A DNA stretch of 64,000 nucleotides from Bacteroidales bacterium (GCA_003559855.1 PWJZ01000072.1:1-64000); one strand, 5' to 3'; counted from the first letter of the stretch, positions 43,810 to 54,335 are shown. Numbers and translations are program-made. Notes: a model not told the origin generated them from the sequence alone.

Positions 43810-45445
43810 TTAGCGTATTACCTGGACACGTTTTGTTATCACGCTTTCACTGGTATGTATCTGCATTAAGTAAACTCCTGCATTGAAGTTGTTTACTTTG
43901 ATCCCGGTGCTCAGGGCATCCACAATGATATCTTTGATCACTTGCCCGTTAATGTTTATCAGGCGTATTTGCCTGATCATTTCATTGGCTTTAACAATAA
44001 ACATGTCGCGTGCAGGGTTGGGGAATACTTTTACTTCAACGGCGGTTATTTCTTTTACGAATATGGTGACGTCAATACTCAATTTACTGACGAAAACATC
44101 ACCCCCACCATTAAACGTCTCATCATATGCCCCCGGGGTGGTAGGGAAGTCAACTGACCATGTCATTCCCGTAACATACACATTATCCTCTGAATCAAGG
44201 GCAAGGCTATTACTCCAATCCGGACTACTACCCCCGAGAAATGTGGAGTATAAAAGCTCGCTTAAGTCGGAGCTCAAGGCACTGACGAAAACATCAGATT
44301 CATAATTATAACTATTAAACGTCTCATCATATGCCCCGGGGTGGTAGGGAAATCAACTGACTCTGTCTTTCCCGTTACATACACATTATCCTCTGAATCA
44401 AGGGCAAGGCTATTAACCTCATCCCAACCACTACCCCCGAGAAATGTGGAGTATAAAAGCTCGCTTAAGTCGGAGCTCAAGGCACTGACGAAAACATCCC
44501 AACCACCATTAAACGTCTCATCATATGCCCCCGGGATGGTAGGGAAATCATCTGACTCTGTTTTACCCGTTACATAAACATTACCCTCTGAATCAAAGGC
44601 AAGGATAGAACCCCAATCCGAATCACTACCCCCGAGAAATGTGGAAGCAATTAACGGATCAATGATAAGGGGCAGTGTCTCATCTTTCCTCTGTACATTA
44701 AAACCTATCTTGCCATTCTCATTCAATTGAAACCTCCCCGGTATTTCTGTTTTTTCTCCTCCTATCTTCTGGTACGCCTTAAGTCCTTTATGCCGCACCT
44801 CTCCCAGGCTCGTCATCATTACAAGCTCATCATCGCTGCTCAACCACACACCGTCAGCACCTTCAAGTGTGAACGCGATGTCCTCTACACGCGCCCCGGA
44901 TGCACAATGAAATCATACCGCAATCCCCCGGGCTCGTAATAATACCGGATGTCAATCCCCTCATAGAGACGCTCAGCGATAACTTCACCGTACAACGGTA
45001 CAAACCTCGCCCAACGGGTAGTATCGCTCCCAATAAAGTAATTGTAATAGGTCGTTTTTTGATCATAGGGACAAAACACTGATTCATCCTGTTGTGGAGA
45101 AATAAAATTCATCTTTACGACATGACCGTGCCGACGTACTTCTTCCGGCCCGGCTGACATACCATGGCGGTCCCGCCCGGGGAATTTTTCAAACCCCTCT
45201 TCGTTTCTCTCAATCCTGTAAAAATCAAACACAATCCCTCCGTCCGTTATCCAGGCATTCATCCCGCCGGTCTTTGTCAAAAACCTCACCTCATCATCCC
45301 ACTGACCTTTGTTTTCAATAAATACTTTACCCTGATCCACGACTTCCCCGGCGATGTCTTTTTTATCCTGCAACGGCATTCCGAAAAATAAGGAATGGTT
45401 AACGGCAAGAACTAAAACGGAAATAATTATACTTAACTTTTTCAT
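43810..45445 (-). pseudogene. SBBP (beta-propeller) repeat protein with T9SS C-terminal sorting domain, broken by two 1-nt frameshifts
   Basis: Three successive ORF pieces (45445-44885, 44849-44274, 44277-43810) form one protein: VFIENKGQWDDEVRF...RYDFIVHPG | ...[30 protein letters not shown] | ...[13 protein letters not shown]...ITKRVQVIR. Confidence 0.85.
44100..44650 (-). repeat. Tandem about 201-bp coding repeats (SBBP units)
   Basis: Near-identical 'ACTACCCCCGAGAAATGTGGAGTATAAAAGCTCGCTTAAGTCGGAGCTCAAGGCACTGACGAAAACATC' near 44228 and 44428, and a shorter match near 44628. Confidence 0.8.
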
Positions 45446-45548
45446 ATTATTTTTTTTTAATGGGTTCTGATGCGATGTTTTTTATTTTCTGTCAAAGAAC
45501 AAAGATAAGTATTAACAATAACATTGTATGTTATTTTTCAAAGTTTAC

Positions 45549-45630
45549 AGTCGTACCCAGACTTTTGTTCCGGGTGTTTGAGTTAGATCTTAATTTTTAT
45601 GTTCTTATCTGTGAAGTCGTGCCACGACTT
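45549..45630. repeat. Two REP-like short palindromes
   Basis: agtcgtacccagactt (45549-45564) and aagtcgtgccacgactt (45614-45630). Confidence 0.4.
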
Positions 45631-45838
45631 ATGGTTAACAGAGCGATGCCATCCCTTTTTTGGCAAATGATTGGTTTTTCTGTGTATATTTGTGTGGTTT
45701 TGATGAACAAGACCCTCTTATATCTAAAAAAACCGGTCAAAGCATTAATCATCTTAACGTTCCAACCCCGCAACGTCAGCTATCGCTCTTTGCAGGGCAG
45801 TCAGTTAAACAAAATAAAATTAACCAAATATCTGACTT

Positions 45839-46156
45839 ATGCAGAAATTAATACCGCTATTATCATTATTGTTTCTTTTTACAGCCGGCTGTAACCAGGG
45901 AGTACCTGTTCAGCCCCTCGAAAATCCGCTGGAGTACACTACGGAAGAAATACAAGATATGAAAAAGGAAATTGTAATAGTGTCGTTAGACAGAGACGTG
46001 GTATATATTTTTGATGAAAATAACCTGGTAAGATACAAAATAGTAAATATGTACAAACCGGGCGACCGGATGATCCTGATACCTTTACATGTAGTTTTGA
46101 TTTTTGCATTTTTAATAACAACTTTCCTGGTATTTGTTTTCAACAAACTCCGTTAA
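45839..46156 (+). CDS. Hypothetical small lipoprotein with C-terminal transmembrane helix
   Basis: MQKLIPLLSLLFLFTAGC lipobox; C-terminal MILIPLHVVLIFAFLITTFLVFVFNKLR hydrophobic segment. Confidence 0.5.
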   Translation: MQKLIPLLSLLFLFTAGCNQGVPVQPLENPLEYTTEEIQDMKKEIVIVSLDRDVVYIFDENNLVRYKIVNMYKPGDRMILIPLHVVLIFAFLITTFLVFVFNKLR

Positions 46157-46354
46157 AATCAAAAAAAATCTGCAATTTTGTCATTAATTATCAAAAAACG
46201 GCTAATTCTTTTTTTGAGGAACTAAATAAAGAAATCCGAAATTAACAATGGCTACAAAGATTTTGATTTAAGGGCCCCGGCACGCTCCGCTTCGGGGCAG
46301 GCGAGGTAAACAATGATTAATGATTTATGATTTAAGAATTGAATGTTTTTATTA

Positions 46355-46637
46355 AATGTTGAGTCCGTTCTGAAAAGTATTTTCCCGCAGATTCACCCCT
46401 TTGGATAATTTATAAAAAAGGAAATTTATAAATGGCAAATATCCAACGGGGTAAATCGGCAGATTTTCGCTGATAAATGTAATTGATTATCAGTAATTTA
46501 TAATATATGTATGCCCTGTTGGATTAATTATTTTTGATACATCTGCCAGTTATTATAATTAAACATTATCCAACAGGGTAAATCAGCGAAATCTGCGGAA
46601 AACAATATTTTTAGACTTTTTATAACGGATTCAATGT
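46355..46637. repeat. About 280-bp palindromic MITE-like intergenic element
   Basis: Left end TTGAGTCCGTTCTGAAAAGT..TTTTCCCGCAGATT..CACCCCTTTGGATAAT matches the reverse complement of the right end TTGAATCCGTTATAAAAAGT..TTTTCCGCAGATTTCGCTGATTTACCCTGTTGGATAAT. Confidence 0.65.
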
Positions 46638-46728
46638 TGAAATTTTTACAAAAATTTTAATCGGGCAATGGCAAAAAAATAATAATAGCATCTCAAAAAA
46701 AGAATTAATACCAAAAACAAGAAACACG

Positions 46729-47727
46729 ATGAAAAAGAAAAATATTGCAGTAATTGCAGGTGGTTACTCAGGCGAATATGTTATCTCGATAGACAGCGCA
46801 AAAACCATATGCAAAAACCTTGATAAAAACAGGTACAATGTTTTTCTGATACTTATCATCAAAGAAAAATGGGTTTACCTTGATGATGATCAAAACGAAC
46901 ATCCTGTTGATAAAGATGATTTTTCGATTACCTTAAAAAATAAAAAGATACAATTTGACTGCGCTTTAATCACGATACATGGTTCTCCCGGTGAGGACGG
47001 CAAGCTTCAGGGTTATTTCGAAATGCTCGACATTCCTTATACTACAGCCGGTTTGCTTGCTTCAGCTTTAACTTTCAATAAATACTTCTGTAAACTGTTA
47101 ATGAAACAATGGGGTGTTAAGACAGCCAGGTCGGTCAAGTTTCATGTTTCAGAAAAACCTGATGTTTCTCTTATTCTTTCCTCTGTTAATCTTCCAGCCT
47201 TTGTGAAGCCCAATAAGGGCGGCTCAAGCCTTGGCACGACTCTTGTAAATGACAGGGGCAATCTGATGAAAGCTGTTGGAGATGCTTTTAACCACGATGA
47301 CGAGGTTTTCATTGAAGAATATGTTGATGGCACGGAACTCACCTGTGGCGCTTTTTTACAGAAAGAAAAAATAAAGGCGTTGCCGGTTACTGAAATAATA
47401 AGCAAGACAAAGGCACAATTTTTTGATTTTGAAGCTAAATATACAAAAGGCGCCGCCGATGAGATCACGCCTGCCAGAATTTCCAAAGAGCTTACCGTCA
47501 GAATACAGGATTTAACGGCTCATCTCTATAATAAGCTTGAGCTCAAAGGCATCGCAAGATTCGATTATATCAGTAAAGAGCAGGAAATATTTTTTCTTGA
47601 AGTCAACATCACGCCTGGCATGGCAGCCACCAGCATTGTTCCGCAACAAGCCGAAACAGTTGGTATAACCATTACCGAATTGTTTACCATGGTTATTGAA
47701 GAAGCATTGCACAATACAGGTTATTAG
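46729..47727 (+). CDS. ddl: D-alanine--D-alanine ligase
   Basis: IAVIAGGYSGEYVISIDSA, IHGSPGEDGKLQGYFEMLDIPYT, VKPNKGGSSLGTT, FFLEVNITPGMAATSIVPQQA. Confidence 0.95.
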   Translation: MKKKNIAVIAGGYSGEYVISIDSAKTICKNLDKNRYNVFLILIIKEKWVYLDDDQNEHPVDKDDFSITLKNKKIQFDCALITIHGSPGEDGKLQGYFEMLDIPYTTAGLLASALTFNKYFCKLLMKQWGVKTARSVKFHVSEKPDVSLILSSVNLPAFVKPNKGGSSLGTTLVNDRGNLMKAVGDAFNHDDEVFIEEYVDGTELTCGAFLQKEKIKALPVTEIISKTKAQFFDFEAKYTKGAADEITPARISKELTVRIQDLTAHLYNKLELKGIARFDYISKEQEIFFLEVNITPGMAATSIVPQQAETVGITITELFTMVIEEALHNTGY

Positions 47728-47796
47728 ATGCAGATTGCAACCCGCCTCAATCAAAACAACTAACCTCATCGGCTCAAAAAGTAATACCTTTTTCGA

Positions 47797-47892
47797 AACA
47801 CATAGACATATAGAGCACATAGTTTTCACATAGAAATATGCATGCAGAAACTCTATGTGTTATCCTATGTGTCCTATGTGCCTATGTGGTTC
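47797..47892. repeat. Inverted 'cacatag/ctatgtg' repeat cluster
   Basis: Several cacatag motifs on the left (from 47799) and ctatgtg motifs on the right (to about 47887). Confidence 0.5.
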
Positions 47893-47945
47893 AGGTAACA
47901 GAATATTTTATATATAATTCATTTTCTTAGCTTGACAGCTATGCT

Positions 47946-47984
47946 TCTCACGCTCTCACACTCTCACCCTCTCACTCTCTCACT
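47946..47984. repeat. Low-complexity CTCTCAC-type repeat
   Basis: tctcacgctctcacactctcaccctctcactctctcact immediately downstream of the rdgB stop. Confidence 0.7.
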
Positions 47985-47985
47985 T

Positions 47986-48570
47986 CTATCCTATTACCCC
48001 GGTCAGTAAATATTCAATAAGTTTTTTTACAGCAGCTGTTCGGTGACTGATTCGGTTCTTCTCATCAAGCTCCATTTCTGCAAAAGTTTTCTCATAACCG
48101 TTGGGAATGAATATCGGATCATAGCCAAAACCCCCGCAGCCTCTTGGCTTATCAATAATTTTGCCACAGACGTTTCCTTCAAACAGCTTTTCTTTTCCGT
48201 TGATGATCAGGGATATTACGGTACGAAACCGTGCTTTACGATTCTTTTCATTTATAAGCTCTGAAAGTACTTTATCTATATTGGCTTTATCATTTTTTTC
48301 AATACCGCTGTACCTGGCAGAATGCACACCCGGTCTGCCGCCGAGGGCTTCTATTTCCAGGCCCGTGTCATCGGCAAAACAATTCATACCCGTACATTCA
48401 AAAATATAGTTTGATTTGGCAGATGCGTTCCCTTCCAGTGTAGATCTATTTTCAATGATGTCATTATCAAAACCTATGGAATCCAAACCTGATATTTTGA
48501 TCTTATTACCGGCAAAAGCCTGAATCTCCCTGATCTTATTGCGATTTTTCGTTGCAAACAAAAGTTCCAT
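47986..48570 (-). CDS. rdgB: Non-canonical purine NTP pyrophosphatase (RdgB/HAM1)
   Basis: LLFATKNRNKIREI, FADDTGLEIEALGGRPGVHSARYSG, GFGYDPIFIPNGYEKTFAEM. Confidence 0.96.
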   Translation of the reverse strand: MELLFATKNRNKIREIQAFAGNKIKISGLDSIGFDNDIIENRSTLEGNASAKSNYIFECTGMNCFADDTGLEIEALGGRPGVHSARYSGIEKNDKANIDKVLSELINEKNRKARFRTVISLIINGKEKLFEGNVCGKIIDKPRGCGGFGYDPIFIPNGYEKTFAEMELDEKNRISHRTAAVKKLIEYLLTGVIG

Positions 48571-48575
48571 ATTGC

Positions 48576-48929
48576 TCAGGAAATCAATTCAAGTTCAATC
48601 AAAACATGATTTTTTGGCACCATCTGCCCTTTTTTAACATTTACATTTTTTATATAGCCGGCAGCGGGAGCAAACATAATATTTTTCATTTTCATAGCTT
48701 CAAGCACCAGAACCTTTGAACCTTCTTTAACTTTATCACCTTTATTAACATATATCTTTTGAACTACTCCGGGCATGAAAGCTTTTATCTGGTCAGGAGC
48801 TGCAGGCTTATAAGGCTTTCGTAATAAGAACTTCCTGTTAGCAAAAGTATCATACCTGTCGCCCTCTATGTTGAAGGTTATATACTGTGCAGAGTTTCCC
48901 GGGTTATTATTTTCTTCGTTTTTTGCCAT
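48576..48929 (-). CDS. Biotin carboxyl carrier protein (biotin/lipoyl attachment domain)
   Basis: MPGVVQKIYVNKGDKVKEGSKVLVLEAMKMKNIMFAPAAGYI. Confidence 0.92.
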   Translation of the reverse strand: MAKNEENNNPGNSAQYITFNIEGDRYDTFANRKFLLRKPYKPAAPDQIKAFMPGVVQKIYVNKGDKVKEGSKVLVLEAMKMKNIMFAPAAGYIKNVNVKKGQMVPKNHVLIELELIS

Positions 48930-49020
48930 ACTATTTTAAAAATTATTACCCTACAAATTACAAATTGTCATTGATCTCTTCGTCGTATGGGTTTAACCTG
49001 TCTAAATTGAGTGTTTTTTC

Positions 49021-50568
49021 TTAAAATGGCGGTATTCCGTGTTTTTTCTTCGGTCCGCGCTCAGATTTTTGCGATGATATTTCAAGGGCATGGATCACAA
49101 ATTTGCGTGTTTCTGAGGGTTCTATAACTGCGTCAATATACCCATGCGCTGCAGCTACGTATGGATTGGCAAATTTTTTTCTGTACTCGCTAATTTTTCT
49201 TTTCCGGGTTTCTTCGGGGTTATCCGAATTAGCTATTGCATGTCTGAAAATAATATTTGCGGCGCCCTCAGGACCCATAACGGCTATTTCTGCAGTGGGC
49301 CAGGCAAAGACAAAGTCTGCTCGCAGGTGTCTTGAACACATGGCAATATAGCCACCGCCATAGGCTTTGCGTAATATAACAGTAGTCTTTGGTACGGTAG
49401 CCTCACTATAGGAATAAAGAACTTTTGCACCATGACGTATTACCCCGGAATGTTCCTGATCTATGCCGGGAAGGTATCCGGGAAGATCAACAAAAGTTAC
49501 CAGAGGTATATTGAATGAATCGCAAAAACGTATAAACCGTGCAGCCTTATCTGATGAATCCACATCAAGAACGCCTGCAAGAACCAATGGCTGATTGGCG
49601 ACAAAGCCAACCGTTTGCCCGTTGATACGTCCAAAACCGATGACTATGTTTGCAGCGAAATTCTCCTGTATCTCAAAAAATTCGGAATCATCGCTAACCG
49701 CCTTTATAATATTGCGAACATCATAAGGCTGCCGTGGATCGGTGGGAATAATTTTTTCTATGTCATAAAGCTTTAAATTAGGCGATTTTTTGGGAAACGG
49801 ATCCGCTTTTTTCGAATTATTCCATGGAATATAGGTGAAAAGTTTCTTTATTTGTTGAAAACATTCATTCTCAGATTCAGAAAAAAAGTGAGCATTTCCA
49901 CTTATCTCTGAATGTACTTTTGCTCCGCCCAGATCTTCCATGCTTATCTCTTCACCCAAAACAGATTTTATTACCTCCGGACCTGTTATGAACATCTTGG
50001 ATATCTTGTCAACGACAAAGACAAAGTCAGTCAGCGCCGGTGAATAGACTGCTCCTCCGGCACAGGGTCCTAAAATAACTGAAATTTGTGGTATTACACC
50101 TGAAGCTTGCGTATTGCGATAGAAAATCTCGCCATAACCGGCAAGCGAGTTTACACCTTCCTGTATCCTGGCCCCACCGGAGTCATTTATACCTATAATG
50201 GGCACTTTCAGTTTCAGCGCATGATCCATTATCTTAGTTATCTTTCGTGCATGCATCAGACCCAAAGAACCGCCCGCAACGGTAAAATCCTGTGCATAAA
50301 TGCACACGGGAAAACCGCTGATCGTGCCTGTGCCGGTAATTACACCATCACCGGGAAGGAACTTCTTGTCCATGTCAAAATCCTTGGCAGCATGCTCGAC
50401 AAAAAGATCATATTCATGAAAAGAATTGGGATCCAACAAAGAAACAATCCTCTCACGGGCCGTCATCTTGCCCATTGCAACCTGCTTCTCGATAGCTTTC
50501 TCCCCGCCCCCCTGAAGCGCCTGCTGCATACGCTTTTTAAGATCTACCGTTTTTAACTTTATTGACAT
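49021..50568 (-). CDS. Acyl-CoA carboxylase carboxyltransferase subunit (propionyl/methylmalonyl-CoA type)
   Basis: GGEKAIEKQVAMGKMTARERI, NDSGGARIQEGVNSLAGYGEIFYRN, ILGPCAGGAVYSPALTDF, RKAYGGGYIAMCSRHL, AVMGPEGAANIIF. Confidence 0.95.
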   Translation of the reverse strand: MSIKLKTVDLKKRMQQALQGGGEKAIEKQVAMGKMTARERIVSLLDPNSFHEYDLFVEHAAKDFDMDKKFLPGDGVITGTGTISGFPVCIYAQDFTVAGGSLGLMHARKITKIMDHALKLKVPIIGINDSGGARIQEGVNSLAGYGEIFYRNTQASGVIPQISVILGPCAGGAVYSPALTDFVFVVDKISKMFITGPEVIKSVLGEEISMEDLGGAKVHSEISGNAHFFSESENECFQQIKKLFTYIPWNNSKKADPFPKKSPNLKLYDIEKIIPTDPRQPYDVRNIIKAVSDDSEFFEIQENFAANIVIGFGRINGQTVGFVANQPLVLAGVLDVDSSDKAARFIRFCDSFNIPLVTFVDLPGYLPGIDQEHSGVIRHGAKVLYSYSEATVPKTTVILRKAYGGGYIAMCSRHLRADFVFAWPTAEIAVMGPEGAANIIFRHAIANSDNPEETRKRKISEYRKKFANPYVAAAHGYIDAVIEPSETRKFVIHALEISSQKSERGPKKKHGIPPF

Positions 50569-50942
50569 ATCTCCTCAAAGTTTATTTTTAAATGGTTTGC
50601 CAAGGTTGTAAACTTAAAATTGTTTTGAAAATTATAATTACTCAAAAAAATATTACAGCCAAACAAGCTGTAAAAGTAATAAAATTAATTAATAAGGAAA
50701 AATATTATAACATACTCATTATCAAAATAAAAACAAAGTTTACCGGAATTATGTAAGTGAAAAAGCTAACAAGGGTAAACCGCACAACAACAGACCCATC
50801 AAAAAACAATTTTAATAAACTAATACCGGTTAAGCTCAAACACTCATAACAAGCGGCAGATCTATAGGTATAAACAGATTGGCAGCGAAAAATAAAGTTA
50901 ACGGCAAATAAAAATAAAATGATCCATAAATGCCCAAAAATC

Positions 50943-53900
50943 TTAATCTATAATAGTTACCTTCAATGTTTCATGATAATCATCACTAACTACATTAATA
51001 AGGTAAACCCCTTTGGAGAGGCCTGTTAAATTTATGCTTACCCTTTCGTCTGCCTCAATAATATCATAATTATATAATGCAAGCCTGCTTCCCTGCAAAT
51101 TCATAACACTTATAACCACATTTTTCATGGGCTTGCTAAACAAAACATTGTATCTGTTTCTGGCAGGATTAGGGTATCCCGCTAAATATCCGGAGGGCAT
51201 GGTTTGATCATCAACCGGCAGAACACTTGTAAATATTGCGCTTAAGCTAAGGCTGTTAGAGGGCATAGTAAACGTGTATTCCTGCTCTGTACTGAAAAGT
51301 TCATTGTTTTTTTCCCATTTTTTAAAAACATATCCGATATCAGGCTCGGCTTTTACCGTTACGGGTTCTCCTTCCATATACAAACCCTGACCTGTTGCCA
51401 TACCGGAAAGCTCGGGTTTGACTTCAAGTGAAACGAAATACAACATAGCAGCATCCAAAAGTTCAATCTTGTCAATTGCAAAATTTTCACCATTCTTACC
51501 TTCATACTGAAATGCTATTCTTACATTGCCTTCATTTGCAAATTGTATAAGATTAACACTTGTTTTCAACCATTGATAATCGGTTTGCGGTGAGTCAAAG
51601 CCGGGATGCATAGTATGATTCCATACTTCATGAAAAGCACCTCCGTCAACACTCACATAAGCTCTGAGAGAGCAATTTCCCTCTATCACCGAACTTGTAT
51701 AGCTGCCGTTGAAGTGAAACCTGAGTGCCGGTCTGCTGGCCGATGAAAAATCTACCGGGGCGGTAATCAGCCATTCGTCCTGAGTCTCTTCATCAGTACC
51801 GGGCACATATATAAAATAATCACCCTCAACAGGATTTACATTACCATTATCCGTAGGATAGCCGGTGGTGAATTGCCAGGAATATGCTGATTTTTCCACT
51901 TTTTTCCAGCATTCATCCAGTTTGCCGTCTTCAAAGATTTCCTGAAAAGGGAACTCGCTAATATACGTATCACACGGCTCATCAAGCAAAACATAAGCTG
52001 CATTTGACGGATCTGATTCTATCATGCCTTCATAAACAGCTGTTGCATGGTACTCATAAAAACCAAAACCGGGAACATTATCGGTAAATGTTGTCACCTG
52101 GGCTGTAGCAGACTGAAATATCATCTCATTATCACGGTAAAGCCTGTAATATAGAGGTGTATTTTCGTATTTTTCATAAAAGACGGCATAATTATTATTT
52201 AATGACAAGCTTTCCGTTTCGGTAATTTCACTTTCCTCCAAAGCCCTGTGGTCTGTCTTTGCCTGTTTTATTGTTGCTTTCGATGACCTGCCATCCTGGT
52301 CGGTGATATATATTTTGATCAGAAAATCAAATTGCTCGGTTTTTTGAATATCCATATATGGAAACCATTCGCCGGGAATACCGGTAAAAGAATGTCCTGC
52401 TCCGTAATTGACCATTTTCATCAATGTAGAAGGATGACCGCTTTCGTGAACCGGTTTTACGGCAACATAAAATTTTTCATCAATTTCCAGGGGATTGCTG
52501 AGAATATGTTGACTTTCCTGCAAATCTTCCGCATAAAGCAAGGGCGATTCATAAAGAAGTGCTTTCCCGTCATGTCCGTATATCTTAAATCTGAATTTAT
52601 TATCGGGCCACTGATGGTTCTGATGTTCGGCAAAGATACCCGAAACTTTTTCCAGTATGAGCGGAAAAGTGAAATCAAAATCTTTGTCATCAAACAGGGT
52701 TGCTCTTTCCGGACCTTTCCATGTAAGGTGAGTATAATCGGTCACGTGAGAATACCAGCCTTCGGTATTAGGTGTACTTCCGGGTTTATGCCACTTTAAT
52801 TCAATGCTTTCGCCGTCTATATCTTTTGTTGTCAGATATCCCGGAGGCGGGTATTCGGTATAATACGGGTCAAAGCCCTGCAAAGTCATAACCCCTTTAT
52901 TCAGCGGATCGAGGTAGGGCTTCAGTTGTTTCATCACGTTATCGGGGTCATTTGACTCCCAGTGATAACTCATTTTCCCGTAAAAATCGGGTTTTTGCGG
53001 GCTGTAACAATCGGAAGTACCTCCGGTCAGGGTTCCTACGATCAACCCCTGGCTGTTAAAAAGCGGTGATCCTGATGAACCGCCCTCGGGAACGCTCCAG
53101 TTTGTTTCTGTGCTTTCCCATTCAACACGCCAGGCGGAGTTTTCCGCCATTTTGCTGTCGTTTACCTTAACAGTGGCACTGGTCAGGGTCGTGCTGTAAG
53201 TAGAGATCTTTTTTGTATCGCCGGCGGGGTGATGTATTCCCACACCTGAATTGCTCGGACTTTCGCTGACGCTCCATCCGCTGAAATAGGGATTCCAGCC
53301 GGCAGGAGGTGATTTTTTGAGCAACACCAGCCTGAAATCTGAACCGCCATCCAAAGGTCCTTTGGATACAAGATCACAACCATGAAGCATATCATATGCC
53401 GGAGTCCCGACTGTATCCTGACATCCCGGCCTTTCAAAATTAAAATAAAACTGCCAGTATATCATATCCTGAAAATCGGCACCCGTACCACAATGAGCAG
53501 CCGATAAAAGGTAAGGTGTTGTATCCTTGGCCGTATTATTGACCAAAGCACCGGTACACCACCAATAATCCCCTCCAACCTTCATCAGCATCCGTGCTAC
53601 GCTTCGTTTATGGTTTTGCCAATCATCGCCTTCAGGGCAATTTATATCTATCTGGCACCATCCCGAATTGCCTAAACCCCAGGGACGCCCGCCATCAGAA
53701 AACAAACCTCCGCCTCTCGTTATATGAATAACATCTCTTATATTAAATGGCGACTCGGGCGGTATGTCTGAAACACCCCGCTCAATATTTAATTCGTATT
53801 CTATTACTATTGCGTCTGCAGGAATAATATGAGAGGTGAAAACGTTATGAGCATTATTGTTACGAGAGTCAAAAGCTCCAACGATAAATTGTTTGTCAAC

Positions 53901-54335
53901 ACTGTAAACAAACATCCTGGCATTTTCAGGAAGCTTAAAATCATCAAATACAAGACCCAGTGCTAATGCCCCGGGCGAGCTTATCTTTAAACGCCATATC
54001 TGAAGCGAGTCGCCAACTAAATCCCAGCTTCCCGAACAGGAAGGACCAACACCGGCAGGTAAAGAAAATCCGGCATGAAGGGCTTCACCCGGCTCAGGCG
54101 GAAACGAATAATTGCTCATCCGCCGAAACATCTCATCTGTCAAACTGACATTTAAAACATCAATATCATCGCCCGAAACCCCCGTCAAAATAGTAACAGG
54201 AGTACCACCATATTGTACTTGTGATTGTAAACGATAACACGGAAAAAACAGGAAAAAAATAATTAATGTAAATGATAAGAATAAGTGTAGAACCATTTTG
54301 AACATCTTGTGAATTTTTAGATTATTATTGATCAA
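50943..54335 (-). CDS. Secreted trypsin-like (lysyl-endopeptidase-like) serine protease with choice-of-anchor J-type domain and T9SS sorting domain
   Basis: LLSAAHCGTG, GSDFRLVLL, PEGGSSGSPLFNSQGLIVGTLTGG; C-terminal AGYPNPARNRYNVLFSKPMKNVVISVMNLQG...GVYLINVVSDDYHETLKVTI. Confidence 0.85.
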   Translation of the reverse strand: MINNNLKIHKMFKMVLHLFLSFTLIIFFLFFPCYRLQSQVQYGGTPVTILTGVSGDDIDVLNVSLTDEMFRRMSNYSFPPEPGEALHAGFSLPAGVGPSCSGSWDLVGDSLQIWRLKISSPGALALGLVFDDFKLPENARMFVYSVDKQFIVGAFDSRNNNAHNVFTSHIIPADAIVIEYELNIERGVSDIPPESPFNIRDVIHITRGGGLFSDGGRPWGLGNSGWCQIDINCPEGDDWQNHKRSVARMLMKVGGDYWWCTGALVNNTAKDTTPYLLSAAHCGTGADFQDMIYWQFYFNFERPGCQDTVGTPAYDMLHGCDLVSKGPLDGGSDFRLVLLKKSPPAGWNPYFSGWSVSESPSNSGVGIHHPAGDTKKISTYSTTLTSATVKVNDSKMAENSAWRVEWESTETNWSVPEGGSSGSPLFNSQGLIVGTLTGGTSDCYSPQKPDFYGKMSYHWESNDPDNVMKQLKPYLDPLNKGVMTLQGFDPYYTEYPPPGYLTTKDIDGESIELKWHKPGSTPNTEGWYSHVTDYTHLTWKGPERATLFDDKDFDFTFPLILEKVSGIFAEHQNHQWPDNKFRFKIYGHDGKALLYESPLLYAEDLQESQHILSNPLEIDEKFYVAVKPVHESGHPSTLMKMVNYGAGHSFTGIPGEWFPYMDIQKTEQFDFLIKIYITDQDGRSSKATIKQAKTDHRALEESEITETESLSLNNNYAVFYEKYENTPLYYRLYRDNEMIFQSATAQVTTFTDNVPGFGFYEYHATAVYEGMIESDPSNAAYVLLDEPCDTYISEFPFQEIFEDGKLDECWKKVEKSAYSWQFTTGYPTDNGNVNPVEGDYFIYVPGTDEETQDEWLITAPVDFSSASRPALRFHFNGSYTSSVIEGNCSLRAYVSVDGGAFHEVWNHTMHPGFDSPQTDYQWLKTSVNLIQFANEGNVRIAFQYEGKNGENFAIDKIELLDAAMLYFVSLEVKPELSGMATGQGLYMEGEPVTVKAEPDIGYVFKKWEKNNELFSTEQEYTFTMPSNSLSLSAIFTSVLPVDDQTMPSGYLAGYPNPARNRYNVLFSKPMKNVVISVMNLQGSRLALYNYDIIEADERVSINLTGLSKGVYLINVVSDDYHETLKVTIID

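Noticed and set aside
44100-44650. Periodic repeats considered as a CRISPR array
   Set aside because: Period is about 201 bp and the repeats encode SBBP protein units; no short repeat/spacer structure.
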